From contig JADGJG010000452.1 of assembly GCA_027596195.1 (NCBI GenBank), forward strand, positions 1 through 19,282: DNA of 19,282 nt, given 5' to 3'. This document shows positions 1-9,836 of the stretch, in pieces. Position numbers and translations under genes: made by a program. The notes under the pieces were generated by a model that was not told the origin of the DNA, made no database searches, and was given only the letters and a program-made list of their open reading frames with translations. Numbering within the stretch: position 1 is the stretch's first letter; every line of letters begins with the position of its first letter. The stretch is from Podochytrium sp. JEL0797. Its lineage: Eukaryota; Chytridiomycota; Chytridiomycetes; Chytridiales; Chytriomycetaceae.

Positions 1-221
1 CTATCAGGAATCTGCTGTGCAATATAGAAGTTCCTATGGATGTCCAACTTTATTATATGATTGTTCTCGAATAATGGGAAATATAGGAATACGACGACAC
101 CAAGCAAGTCACTCCAAGCCAGCAACTTGGGCAATGCGCATAAATCAAGAGCCCAGTTTCTCTTTCAAATCTCTTTCACTGATGCAACTTGCAAATAAAA
201 TAAGAAACGGAGGGAAACAAA

Positions 222-3200
222 TTAAATAAAGAACATGGTCTGTTTGGTCTGCTCCGTCAACGGACGGAACTCATCAATCGCCGCAGACTCAATCCCGCCG
301 GATCTAGTCGATCCACCCATCTCCGAAGACCCGCCAACACCACCAGGGCGATAGCAACGCGAGCGATACGCAAGAAGATGAGCGTAGTAAACGGCAGGAA
401 CGATCGACACAGAACGAGAAGCGCTGGCATAGAGGTAGCACATTTTGTAGCAGATCTCTTGGAGGTCGTTGGAGGTGAAATTGTTCTCGTCGTAGAGGAC
501 GTGGTAATGAGACGAGCGCGAGGTTCCTTGCAGGCCTTGGTGACTGTTGAGGAAGAAGTCAAACTCGAACGGGTGCGTGATCCCTGATTTGGAGATTCAA
601 ACGACGCGAACTGTTAGAATAAATGCGGATGTGAGAGAAAGAGATATATTCGAGGGTATTCCAAAACTCACCAGAGTCAACGACCGTTCCCGCCATCACA
701 TTCCCCTTCCTGTCCCCCTCTCTCGGGTCCTGCACAAAGAAACGATGGCTGTGTCGCTTGTTGACGACCAAGAACGTGAGTTTGCAGGTCCCGGCGCCCG
801 CATTCGTCAACGCCTGCTTCAGCTTCTGGACCTCCTGCAATGCGACTTCGCCAAACTGTCCCTCGGACACACCATCGCGGAAGAAGATGAGACGGTCGGG
901 CATGCGTCCCTTGGCGCGAAGGGCAAACATCTTGAGATGGTCGGTGGCCAAGGTGTGGAGGTCCGAAATAATTTCCTCGCGCGGACCCTGGACCTTGATC
1001 CCAGCACGATACTCGGCGAACCTGCGCAAGTTTCGTTAGAATTCGCTCCAGCGGAAGAATCACAAAGGATCCAACAGAAATCAAAGCATCAAACTCACTT
1101 TGAATCCATCGAAGCCACCAAAGACGCAATCGAAACACCTCCCTGAGCTCCAGCAGGTGGATGCGTCACATCCGCTCCCATGATCATCGTCGGAATCGGG
1201 CGGCCAAGCACGTTCAACTCCTTCTTCGGATCCACAATCATGTTGACACCGCCGAGCTTCGAGTTCAGCTTCATGCTGAGGCGAGAAGAAAATACAACAT
1301 GAGTCGTTAGAATATAGGGAAAAGGGGGGAGAAGGAAGGGAAGGAGGGAATACCTGAGGTTCACGGTCACTCCAGGCTTTGGTCCACGCGGTGGGAGGTG
1401 CTGGGAGAAGAAGCACTGCGTCATGACAGCAGACGAGCATTCGCTCCACAGCTTCACGGCATCGTAGATCTCTTGGCGGCCTTTGTCAAAGATGCAGATA
1501 ATCATTTGCGCGATTGGAGGAGCGGGACTGCCACCCGCCTGGACGAAACACTCGATGGCGCGTCGATTGGCTTCGATCAGAGTCTCTTCGACCGTGTTGC
1601 GGCGTTGGGGAATAATAACGTCCTTGAACTCTCGCGGGGACACTTTCATGCCGCGGCTGTTGCAGGTGCGGAAGAGGTCGTCCAGGAATGCAGTGACGGA
1701 ATCGAATGGCATGTTGCGAGTATCTCCGAGAACGCACACGCTCCAGACTTCCATGTTTGCGGGTCGCCAGAATTTGCACTGTGTGGAGCAAAAAGCAAAA
1801 AATAATCAGTACGCGTCCAGAGAAGTCCCGGACCACCGTCCAAAACGCCCCCACAGAACACATTAGAAAAGAAAACAACGCACCCATCCAGCTTTGGTGA
1901 GATCATATGCCCCGTTCTGAACTGTAACAGGACCACTCCCAGTCAAAGTTGGCGCCTGCAAGATGCGAGCCTCAATCTGCTTCATCTGCGGCTTCACACT
2001 GACCCCCCACTCCTGCATTCTCGCATCTGGCCCAGCCCCATGCAACTTCTCGCGTCCCTCCATAATGCGCTTCATCCTCTCAGGCGGAGCGACCGCCGCG
2101 ATTTTGATGACATCTGCCGTCTGGACATCTGACAACTTCCCCAAATGACGCTGCCCCTCACGCACGTTGAGAACCTCCATCGGCAGCAACACCTGCCCCT
2201 CATTCCCACACATGACCAACGGCAAGAACGGAAACTGCAGCTTGAGGTTGAACTCCTTCAAGAAGTACTCGGACACGGAGAGAGTCGTCTGGTCTTCGGT
2301 GCGCGTGATGATGGCTTGGTCGGGAGTTTGTTTCGAAAGTCCACGAATCTTGTACTTGCGGCGTCCGGTTTGGCGGTAGTTGATGTCGACGGTGACGTTG
2401 GAGAGGAACTTGGACAAGCGTTGGAACTCGACGGTGGCGGGAGCGACTTGACGCGGGTTGATGTCTTGGATGCGGTTGCGGTTGAAGAACGCAGCGACAG
2501 TTTCGAGAAGGGGACCTGATGAATAAGAAGAATGAGCGCGTATTGATTCGGGGATGGAGGGGAAGTGTCCACTTGCTACGAGAGAGAGTGAAGTGCCAAA
2601 GGAAAGAGATTGAAGAGAGTGGAGTGTCCAAAGAGAGAGAGAGAGAGATTGAAGAGAGTGAAGTGTCCAAAGGAAGGAGGTTGATTTGTTTTGTGATGTC
2701 GAACAGAAGCGAGTGAATTGTCGCAACGAAAAGGTGTGAGAGTCCGAAAAAAGCGTCCGAGAAGGGGGTTCGACAAAAAAGCACGCAGGACTCACCAGGG
2801 CGATAGAACGCAGTGCAAGCGACATCCAAGTTCAACAAAACTTCCTTGTACGTGACCTTGACACTCTGCTTCCACCCGTTTCTGAGGTTGATCCCGGACG
2901 AGATGTTGAACTGCGGGTTGTACGCTTGATAGAAACTGGACCCGGTGCCCTTGATGACGCTCGTGAAGAGAGCCTTGGGGCGAGCAGCAAGAAGAAGGTC
3001 GAGGATGGTCAACGCGTCGCGAGGGAGGTTGATTTCCTTCTGACTGTGGATGAACTGGTGGAGACTCTCCATGTGGATGACGGCGACTTCGCGAACCTTG
3101 ACAGAGAACTTTTGCTCTCTGTTTGTGCGATTTAAGCATTGACACAAGTTCGATAACGGGGAGCGAAAGGGGAACAGAATAGAAAATATACCTGTCGGAC

Positions 3201-3697
3201 CCAGCTTCGGTCAACATCACTTGAAGTTCTTGACCGTCTTCGGGAATGGGGATTCGTTTGGGTGTGTAAAGATTCTTGCGGCCATCGTAGACGGCAAGGC
3301 TGGCTTCGAAAGATCCTTGAGTCACTATCCATTGCTCAAAGACGCGACGGTTGACGGCTGGAAGTGTCTCTGGTCTAATTTCGACGTCTGTGGGAAACCA
3401 TCAAAGAAACTCAAGTTTTAGAGGGAATGCGGCACGCGAAGCAGGGCATGTGAAGAAGGAATCCAACGAACGCTCACCGTAATGGTAACAGTCCTTGTCG
3501 GGAATCGTCATCGAATAACTGTTGGTCAACAAGCGAATCTTCCTGCCGACAGTTCCAACACCAGGGCGCATGGGACGGACACGGTCTTTCTCCACGACGG
3601 TGTAGTCGAGCTGAAATGGAGGGAGAGGAGCGCGAGAAGCGCCGAAACGACCACCCCCGCGACCGCCACCACGACTGGAGGAAGATGAAGACGACAT
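222..3697 (-). CDS. ago1: Argonaute, slicer-type, 894 aa, 8 exons
   Basis: Guide-RNA-directed RNA endonuclease of the RNAi pathway, acting in cytoplasm and/or nucleus. Exons, in + coordinates: 222-583, 672-1021, 1099-1275, 1354-1778, 1884-2515, 2796-3118, 3192-3387, 3478-3697; all junctions keep phase. Domain order: RG/RGG-rich N-terminus (SSSRGGGRGGGRF, about 6-18), N domain and linker, PAZ (about 247-375), MID (about 470-600), PIWI (about 610-870). The catalytic tetrad is complete: D634 (GADVTHP), E674 (PREEII), D707 (FRDGVSEGQF) and H843 (YYAHLLAYR), spaced as in human AGO2. The MID pocket residues Y562, K566, Q578 and K605 also match the AGO2 5'-phosphate pocket. Length is normal for eukaryotic AGO-clade proteins. 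The Gly-rich tail before MFFI is a usual AGO ending. Start chosen at the SSSSS/RGG N-terminus downstream of a TATA box. Family assignment is secure; slicing activity is inferred from intact residues. Confidence 0.96.
2562..2680. repeat. Imperfect purine-rich minisatellite inside an Argonaute intron
   Basis: About three imperfect copies of a 31-39 bp unit with the core GAGAGTGAAGTGTCCAAAGG and a GA-dinucleotide run in the middle copy. They lie in the 280-nt intron 2516-2795, which is three to four times longer than the other Argonaute introns (73-105 nt), so the repeat explains much of the extra length. On the transcribed strand it is a CT-rich tract upstream of the acceptor. Confidence 0.8.
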
Positions 3698-3752
3698 GAG
3701 GACTTTGGTTTCGAGAGAGTTTGTGAATGGCAGCGTGAGAAGAAGCCATCGA

Positions 3753-3761
3753 ATTTATAGT
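3753..3761 (-). promoter_or_regulatory. TATA box of the Argonaute gene
   Basis: The minus strand reads CTATAAATT here, 56 nt upstream of the chosen Argonaute ATG (3697). A start site 25-35 nt downstream would fall near 3720-3730, which leaves a short 5' leader and skips the out-of-frame ATG at 3750. The position is consistent with a core promoter; no other element was identified. Confidence 0.45.
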
Positions 3762-4681
3762 CGTCGGGTGGTGTGGGAACGAGGTGAATCCCACAGGGCC
3801 CAACCGCAACGGGTGTTTGTTTTGTTTGGACACAATAAAGAGCAACTCAGCCAATCGATTTAACGTCTCGAACTGGGTGATTGAGGGAAGGTCACGATGT
3901 GGTTGGCAAGAGTATCATTGAGGCGGTTTGAATTGAGAAGGAAGCGGGACGCAAGAGGGAGGAACATTTGAATACACTCGAATCATCGCGAAAGGAGCAC
4001 AACTGAGGCGCCGATGCGAATGCGATGCTAGTTTCAAAACGGACGAGATCTTGGCCGAAAGTTGTTGTTGACAGCGGCTGCTGTTGAGCACGCGAGTTGC
4101 TGCAGCCAGTGGACATTACGCGCGGAGATAAGGAGCCAAACAAAGTGATGAATCAGGCCATGAATCAGTCTGGCGCGAAGGCAACGATTAATGATTTGGT
4201 AATGATTTGGAGGAAACAAGTTTTTGTTTTTCTTTCGAAGTCGACAACCCCACACGTTTTCATGGAAGCTCGCGATTGGAGCGATTTCCACCCCCTTTCC
4301 TGTTTCTGACTGTGAGAGGGCCGAACTCCCGCAAATGTTTCTTCAAAAAAATGCGACTTTCACGCGGGCCACCGCCATCCTCACGCGACCAACCAACCGT
4401 TACGCGAAGAATAGCTCGCAAAAGCACCACAACATGTGAGACTGTTATCTTTCGGCTCAAACGTTTCTGTTAATCATCTTCTCACTCTTCTGACACCTTT
4501 CGCAGAACCTTCCATACAACCGCCACTTTCAAAAAGTATTATATGTAAGTCGCAAAGAATGAGTAACAGAATCGGTCTCCACGCATTTTTCAAAGGTACA
4601 AAAACTACGCGAATCGCGATTGTAAAATAATATTTCAATCTCTTCAGCCGTTTCCACACCATTTGTCAACATCTTCGAAAA
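3762..4681. other. Intergenic stretch upstream of Argonaute, no gene seen
   Basis: About 0.9 kb between the Argonaute promoter and the next reading frame. Open frames here are short (at most about 90 codons), overlap each other on both strands and show no recognisable motif, signal peptide or consistent splice pattern. It probably holds the Argonaute upstream region and nothing else that can be supported. Confidence 0.5.
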
Positions 4682-5422
4682 ATGCGCAAATATCTTTTGT
4701 GCTTTTGTTTCTGGCTGGTGGTCTCACGGTGAGAAATTTCCCCGGATATTGAGGTTACGCGATCCACTCATTTCGCGTTTTCATGGCCAGAACCAGCATC
4801 GCGATCTAATGAGGATACCCATACTGCACCTCTCTTCCCGCAAAACTTAAACGAACATGTAATTGCTGTCGTCGAGGATATCGCGGTTTCCTCAGCTGTC
4901 GCTGAACCGGCTGTGTCAAGTCCCGCAATTCTTCCTTCTGAATGTTCAATCACAGTTTCCAATTGGATACTGCTCGTGTTTCCGTATATCTTCTACTGGC
5001 GAGTGCGTGGCTGTAGGATCGATTCGCCATCATGCGCCTATGCGGATTTTCGTTTCGTTTTTTCCGAACCATCTTTTCGCCGGATTTCACGCAACAACCG
5101 GACATGTGGGTCGTTTGAATCACCTGCTATGATGTCGAATCTTGCGTTCCGATAGCCAGAAGGTTGTGTCTGTATGATTGGCCCGATTCTCGACACTTTC
5201 CCTCTGGTTATCACGTTCAGTGTGGGATTGCTGAGGGAACAGAGTGGCCATTTTCCCAAGCTATTTGTAGTTGATTCAACAATAAATGCGCCTTGGTTCT
5301 TGGCTGCCTATCACTCCTTTTTCGGGCTTTTTTCTCGTTGCGAAATTTTCCCTTTATTCCTCTTCCAATACGCGAACACGTCTCAATCTCGCACACTCAA
5401 TCATTTCTCCCTCCACTAAAAC
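4682..5422 (+). pseudogene. Decayed reading frame with signal-peptide-like start, two in-frame stops
   Basis: One frame runs for about 246 codons interrupted only by TGA at 4730 and TAG at 5153. It starts with MRKYLLCFCFWLVVS, which resembles a signal peptide. After the first stop it encodes an acidic/Ala-Val-Ser stretch (NEHVIAVVEDIAVSSAVAEP), a hydrophobic segment (WILLVFPYIFYW) and, beyond the second stop, another hydrophobic part (TFPLVITFSVGLL). The first stop sits inside a donor-like GTGAGA, so part of this could instead be an in-phase intron, but no acceptor gives a clean model. I do not recognise the family. It may be a relic of a secreted or membrane protein, or chance openness. Confidence 0.3.
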
Positions 5423-5517
5423 TGTACATAAGGGGCGAGGAGTGAGGGAAGGAGGACTTGTTTGTTAACTCGCGTCGCGCGCCATCACGTTTTCTCCCCA
5501 CCTTTAGGAATATTAAA

Positions 5518-6071
5518 ATGCAATTCACACTGATTATGCCCCGCAGCGAAACCACATCGTCTCAAAGCGCACGCGACTCGGCCGTTGCTGAAAATTCTCT
5601 CCCCGCGTCGAAACCTCTACCCCCATGCCGTTTGAACCCATTACCCGGAATTATTTCCCACTGTACAAGGTATCGCTTTCTCTTTGTACCTTTTTGCCTT
5701 TCTCCCACTTATCTCTCTCACTAATCACTTCAAAAAATAGAGCCCCCACAACCGTTGACATGGATCATCCCGCTGGCCCGGCGCTGGGTCCCGTTCCTCT
5801 CCTCCCACCAAACCCTTCATGGTACTCTGCGTGGGACCCCGTATTGGGGATGTGGTTCCAATACCCCATTATTTTTCTAAATTTCTCTCTCACTCTTTCT
5901 TTCTCTGAAAATAAAAAGAACTGGTCTTTTATTCTAATAAATATGCATATTGAAGAAACAAATAGGTATGGTGAGTGCAAAATCTACGCTTTGGCAACAC
6001 TTTCCCTACTCCTCAACTTCCGCCAAACACTCCGCACCCCATCCACATATGCGTCTTGGAACTCTTGTTGA
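5518..6071 (+). CDS. Small orphan gene X with conserved WYSAWDPVLGMW motif
   Basis: Two-exon model: 5518-5669 and 5741-6071, with a 71-nt intron (donor GTATCG, CTAAT branch, TAG acceptor) that keeps phase and gives about 160 aa. The N-terminus is Ser/Pro-rich; exon 2 contains MDHPAGPALGPVPLLPP followed by NPSWYSAWDPVLGMWF. The same motif occurs as PWCSAWDPVMGMW on the minus strand near 18960, and in the second half of the motif the codon differences between the two copies are nearly all synonymous, which argues for protein-coding constraint in this frame. The 3' end is doubtful: the frame runs antisense into the last 88 nt of the converging GPCR gene, so the true end may be near 5880 or involve another intron. 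Function unknown; no family recognised. Confidence 0.45.
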
Positions 6072-7149
6072 AATAGGAGGATCATGAGAGGTGTCCAAAG
6101 AGGGTCGAGGGAGGGCAGGATTGTGATGACGACCAAAAGGGGTTCGTTTGTCGAAATTTGCGCGTAAACTTCCTTGTTGAAAACAGCGACAAACATGAGG
6201 ATGATGGATGGGCAGTAGAATATGACGAGTCCCACGCTCATGAAAATACATCGAATGAGCGCAGCTCTGGTGACAAGAGGGGGGGGGGGGGTTGGTCAGC
6301 CTTTGCGCTGCAGAACAAACCGAAAACATTTTCACCTTTGAATTTTGATGCTATCCCGTACATTGAGTTTCTTTCCACATTCTCGCGCCACCATTTCTAA
6401 ATCATTCGTCACGTCGGCAATAACGAAATACGAATTCTCGTATAATGCGCACACGGCAATCGTCACCAACGGAAAGTACGATAATCCCAGCACAAACAAA
6501 CACTTTTGTGAAGAAGAGAGGGTGCAGTTCCCGAGAATCGGATCAACCACGCACGGTGTTCCCAGCGGCAAAAACGTCCATGAGACTCCGTCGCTCTGCC
6601 AAAATTTACGTACGTTTTTAGAAATTACAGGAACCAAGAGAGAAAGAAACACACCGGCAGGATGAAGCTGGCAACAAAAAACGCGCTGAAGACCACCGCC
6701 GACAGGAAAACCAGTCCGACAGCGCGTCGGCTGAGTGGCCGGTTCCACCGGATCGACCAATGACGGTCAAGAGCGAGAAGCAGATTGGCTCCGAACAACA
6801 TCGCCAGAAGAGTATATGAAATGGAAGCGAGAGCGTCGGCGGGGACTAACAGGTCCAGCGTTCCAAAAGTGTTTTTCCTCAGCTCTGTGTTGATGTCGGC
6901 CACCCACAGCTCGTCAATAGTTAGCTGTACAGCCCCGTGTATGATCGAGATGAATACGAGAGCAAGCACAGCAGTGCCAATGTTGGATGCACGCTTGATG
7001 AGAGTGGCCCAATTTGAAGCGATGACTGAGAGGAGGGTCACATTGAAGAGGATCCCTCCGACTGATATCGCAGCGGCAGCGTGCGAGGCTGAGAAGAGGA
7101 TGCTGTAGTTTCCCGACAATGCGATGCTGTTGTTGGTGTCCGCATTCAT
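5984..7149 (-). CDS. Seven-transmembrane, rhodopsin-class-like GPCR, 345 aa
   Basis: Predicted plasma-membrane receptor. Exons, in + coordinates: 5984-6266, 6336-6595, 6655-7149; introns of 69 and 59 nt keep phase. The N-terminus has N-glycosylation sequons (NNS, NYS). Helices: TM1 about 17-46 with N36, TM2 55-74, TM3 100-127 ending in D128-R129-H130 (the DRY position) followed by RWNRPLSRR in the second cytoplasmic loop, TM4 143-165, TM5 197-218 with P207, TM6 255-280 with FYCP (P271, the CWxP position), TM7 294-317 with D306-P307-x-x-T (the NPxxY position) and then an amphipathic helix 8. Cys180 and Cys189 lie in the second extracellular loop. Together these landmarks indicate the class A fold rather than fungal Ste2/Ste3 receptors. 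Ligand unknown. An optional 5' exon (7293-7441) would add about 50 residues in phase. The DRY and NPxxY positions are non-canonical. Confidence 0.8.
6279..6291. repeat. Homopolymer run of 13 G (C on the transcribed strand)
   Basis: Thirteen consecutive G on the + strand, i.e. a C-tract directly upstream of the GPCR intron-2 acceptor (CTCTTGTCACCAG). It acts as an unusual all-C polypyrimidine tract and is a likely site of length polymorphism or sequencing error, without affecting the reading frame. Confidence 0.85.
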
Positions 7150-7540
7150 GCTTGAAGTGAGGGGATGGGTTTCCCGAAAGAAATTTTCGCAAAATTTTCG
7201 GCGGCTTGTGACTACACTTATGAATAACAAAGAAGACACATTTGCATGCACAGTTTTAAATCACCGATGCAATATGGAAAAAACACTCATACCTTCCCTT
7301 TAATTGATTTGCACTCGTACTGCTGTTTCCTTCGAAATCGGTCGCGTTGACTAGTGCGGCAAGAAATCTGCCGAAGGTGGGGTGGTTGATCTTGGCACAA
7401 TAAATACAAACGAAAGCTAAATCAGAAGCCAAACAAGTCATATGCGGTACTTTTATAGGTTTTTTTTAGTGTTTTTTTTAGAATTAAACTTTAAAAATCC
7501 TGAATCAATCGTTAGGAAAAAGTAAAAAGAAAAAGGAAGT
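7150..7540. other. GPCR upstream region, possible 5' exon at 7293-7441
   Basis: A minus-strand frame starting with ATG at 7441 (MTCLASDLAFVCIYC) ends at a strong donor GTATGAGT (7292) and would splice, in phase, to the CAAG acceptor at 7151, joining as Ser just before the GPCR methionine at 7149. It contains NAT and NSS sequons. This could be a real extended N-terminus or a 5' leader. The rest, 7442-7540, is T/A-rich and shows nothing else. Confidence 0.35.
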
Positions 7541-7544
7541 GAGT

Positions 7545-8228
7545 CCAGATCACTTTCTCGGACGCACAGGCCTCTCAAGCGCAGCGCGCAGTTCGGCTTG
7601 AGATGGAGCGGGCCTTCATGTACTTGCCGCTGTCCGGCGCAGTGGATTGGTGTCTTTTTTGTGTATCGCGACGTGCCTGTACTGGCCATAGCGGTTTCGT
7701 CCTGCAGGGTCTAAAAATAAGATCTCAATTAATGATGAATGCAGTATTATATATAGTTTTTGGGGGTTGGTCGCGCGGTCGCTTGTAAGTGTTAGGCTCA
7801 GATTTAATCATCTGACTCTTTGTAGCTCCAGCAACATCCTTGGTTGAAGAATTTTTTGATCGATTGGTATGTTTGGCGTGTGAATCTCTTGATTTTGGGT
7901 GACTTGAAGGCTGTTAGAAAAGTGCCCTCTTTCTGCAGTTCTTATGCTTCGCGAAGGTTTGGCAGAAGAGTATATGAACGCGTTTTCCTTTGGAATGCTT
8001 CCGTATCTGCACTCCCGCACCTCGTGCGCAAACTTGGAAGAAAATCGCTCTCTCACACAAAATATATGTACCTTCGTGGTTTTCAATGGAAGGCCAAGAA
8101 GCAAGCGCAACCATTCTAGTCAAGACCAAAGTGAATGGGTCCGATGGCAAATTGTTTTTCTGTGTTTTTAGGGGTGGAAGATTGTGAGCGCCCTGCTTAG
8201 AATTTGAAACCCGCCAGGACCCAATCAA
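7545..8228 (-). pseudogene. Copy A of the A-D repeat gene family, decayed
   Basis: First of four related minus-strand copies (A-D). In gene order it holds an exon-like block with TRMVALASWPSIENH, the shared ~170-nt intron (7903-8071, donor GTACAT, branch TTTTCTAAC), a block TYQSIKKFFNQGCCW, a second intron-like segment ending TTTTTAG, and a last exon ending in PAPSQAELRAALERPVRPRK and stop TGA at 7550-7552. The frames of the blocks do not join: a frameshift and an in-frame TGA lie in the last exon, and the segment between the shared intron and TYQSI is shorter than in B and C. The 5' end fades out near 8228. Function unknown; coding ancestry is supported by mainly third-position differences from copy D in the last exon. 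Confidence 0.5.
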
Positions 8229-8342
8229 CTTTTGATCAGTATTCGAAAAAAAAGGAATTTGTTGCGTGAATCAATAACTAACATTTAATTAATTTTACAT
8301 CCCGGGAGGGGAGAAAGGGAGAAAAATAATACACGTAAAAAA

Positions 8343-9705
8343 ATATCGAGTCCAGAATCACTTTCTTGGACGAATGGGCCTCTCAAGTGTGGCCCGCAAC
8401 TCGGCTTGCGATGGAACCGCTCTGGCGCCCGTTGCTGGTATTGCCCTTGGCCTTGTTGCCATACTTGCTGGCGTGGTGAATACTTTTCTTGATTGGGTGT
8501 GGCAGCGTGGCTATCGTCGGTTCCTCGCGCAGAGTCTAAAATATATAATCATAATAAGTGAATGAACGCGAGAAGAATTTGACTGATAAAGATCACCGTG
8601 GAAGATTCAGTGTTGACCAACACTGCTGGCGTCATTGGTTCGGCGACGTGGGGTTCGGTCGGTGCGACTTGAAAGAACGGAAAAAGACAACCAAGGAGTA
8701 AGTAAGGAGGAAGCAAAAATAAGTAATGAAGGTACCTTGGCTATTGGATTTCATATGCTCCGCTCTTCGGTTTTCGGTTCCACTCATCCTCTTTTGTCTT
8801 TTCAATGTCCTCCCAACAGCATCCGCGGCTAAAAAAAGTTCGGATAGAGTTGATTGTTTTGCGGGACCACCTCTTGATTGCGTTCAATGGCTCACAGGCC
8901 TTTTCGGTTTCTAACCAAAGGATTGGGGTTAATCCTTTTGAGTATCTCAAGAATTGTACATTCTTTCAGTATTCAATTTAATATACATCACTGTGGTGGG
9001 AGGATTTCAGAGTCTTTGTGGAGGTTTCGTAGGTGTTATCGCGTTTATAGGCTGTTTGCAAAATAAGGTGTTAGAAAAACGCCACCTTTCTGCTCGTCTT
9101 CCGCTTCGCGAAGGGTTTGGCAGAAGAGTGTGTGAACGCGTCTGCCCCTTGAACGCGTCCGTATCGGCAACCCCGCACACGCGCACCCCGCTGAAAGAAA
9201 ATCGCCGCACAAAATATGCCTTTTGTACTGTTGCTTTTTTTGCTTGCTCGAGTGGAGAGAGTTGTGTCATGGCGGCGTTGAGGGAGCGCCGGAGGCAAAG
9301 GTGGGTGGCTTTCTTTTTTTGAATCAAAAAGTGGGCACAAAGAAAAACGTCGATCTCATTCTTCTCGAATTTCTCCAGAGATTTACTCCTCCATTTTTCA
9401 CTTGTTTTTCACACATACAAATCGCGGGGGGCTGTGTCATCTGTGGAGAACCAAATTTCATGGCCTCTGATTGCGGGGGCCGGCGGGTGATTTGACTTGA
9501 TTACGAGTGACATGGACAATTGGCCTTGTTCGATTAAAATACAACAATTCTCCAGAAGTTCCTTCACAAATGATTCGATAAAATTGGTCTCGATCGGACT
9601 TGGAACATAGAAAGTTGGTGGTTGAGGAGTCGCAAAAACTGGGGGAAGAATAGGAATTAACAAAATCAAAGGCAGGAGGGATGCGAGGAATACTAAGTCA
9701 GACAA
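8343..9705 (-). pseudogene. Copy B of the A-D repeat gene family, longest copy, decayed
   Basis: Starts at an ATG (9705) followed by a clear signal-peptide-like segment (MSDLVFLASLLPLILLIPIL, then PPVFATPQPP). Next come about 70 polar residues (ETNFIESFVKELLEN), a WRSKSLEKFEKNE block shared with copy D, the shared intron (9052-9219) with a GC instead of GT donor, the block VQFLRYSKGLTPI, then SRKTINSIRTFFSRGCCW, an intron-like segment with donor GTACCTTC, and the last exon ending PSQAELRATLERPIRPRK. Several stops and at least one frameshift (near GNTSNGRQ in the last exon) interrupt it. If the signal peptide belongs to the family, its product was secreted or membrane-inserted. It is divergent to the J-protein gene (131 bp apart). 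No domain recognised. Confidence 0.5.
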
Positions 9706-9836
9706 AGTCTTCTCGTCTCAGTTTCCTTAATTTCCTCTCTGTACTCGCGGCACGGAAATGACAGGGGGGAAATGATCACAAATCACGACTTCCGGTGAAA
9801 ACCGATCCAAGAAAATAATATCAAAACAAAAAACAC

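Noticed and set aside
1..221. 70-codon + strand frame at 17-229
   Set aside because: No motif, no splice context and located in the Argonaute 3' flank; likely chance.
547..1146. Long + strand open frame of 199 codons
   Set aside because: It is antisense to Argonaute exons 7 and 8 and the intron between; the minus strand has the PIWI motifs.
3474..3854. Minus-strand frame starting at ATG 3750 upstream of Argonaute
   Set aside because: Out of frame with Argonaute and starting only about 5 nt from the TATA box, so probably not in the mRNA; its Trp/Arg-rich translation is a frame shadow of exon 1.
9100..9125. CTTCGCGAAG palindrome in copies A and B considered as a regulator-binding site
   Set aside because: It lies inside the shared intron and is not kept in D; better explained as the loop region of the conserved hairpin.
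7545..9490. Copies A-D as a transposon with terminal inverted repeats or LTRs
   Set aside because: No terminal inverted repeats, no transposase, reverse transcriptase or integrase motif, and the last exon shows coding-type substitution; a duplicated gene family fits better.
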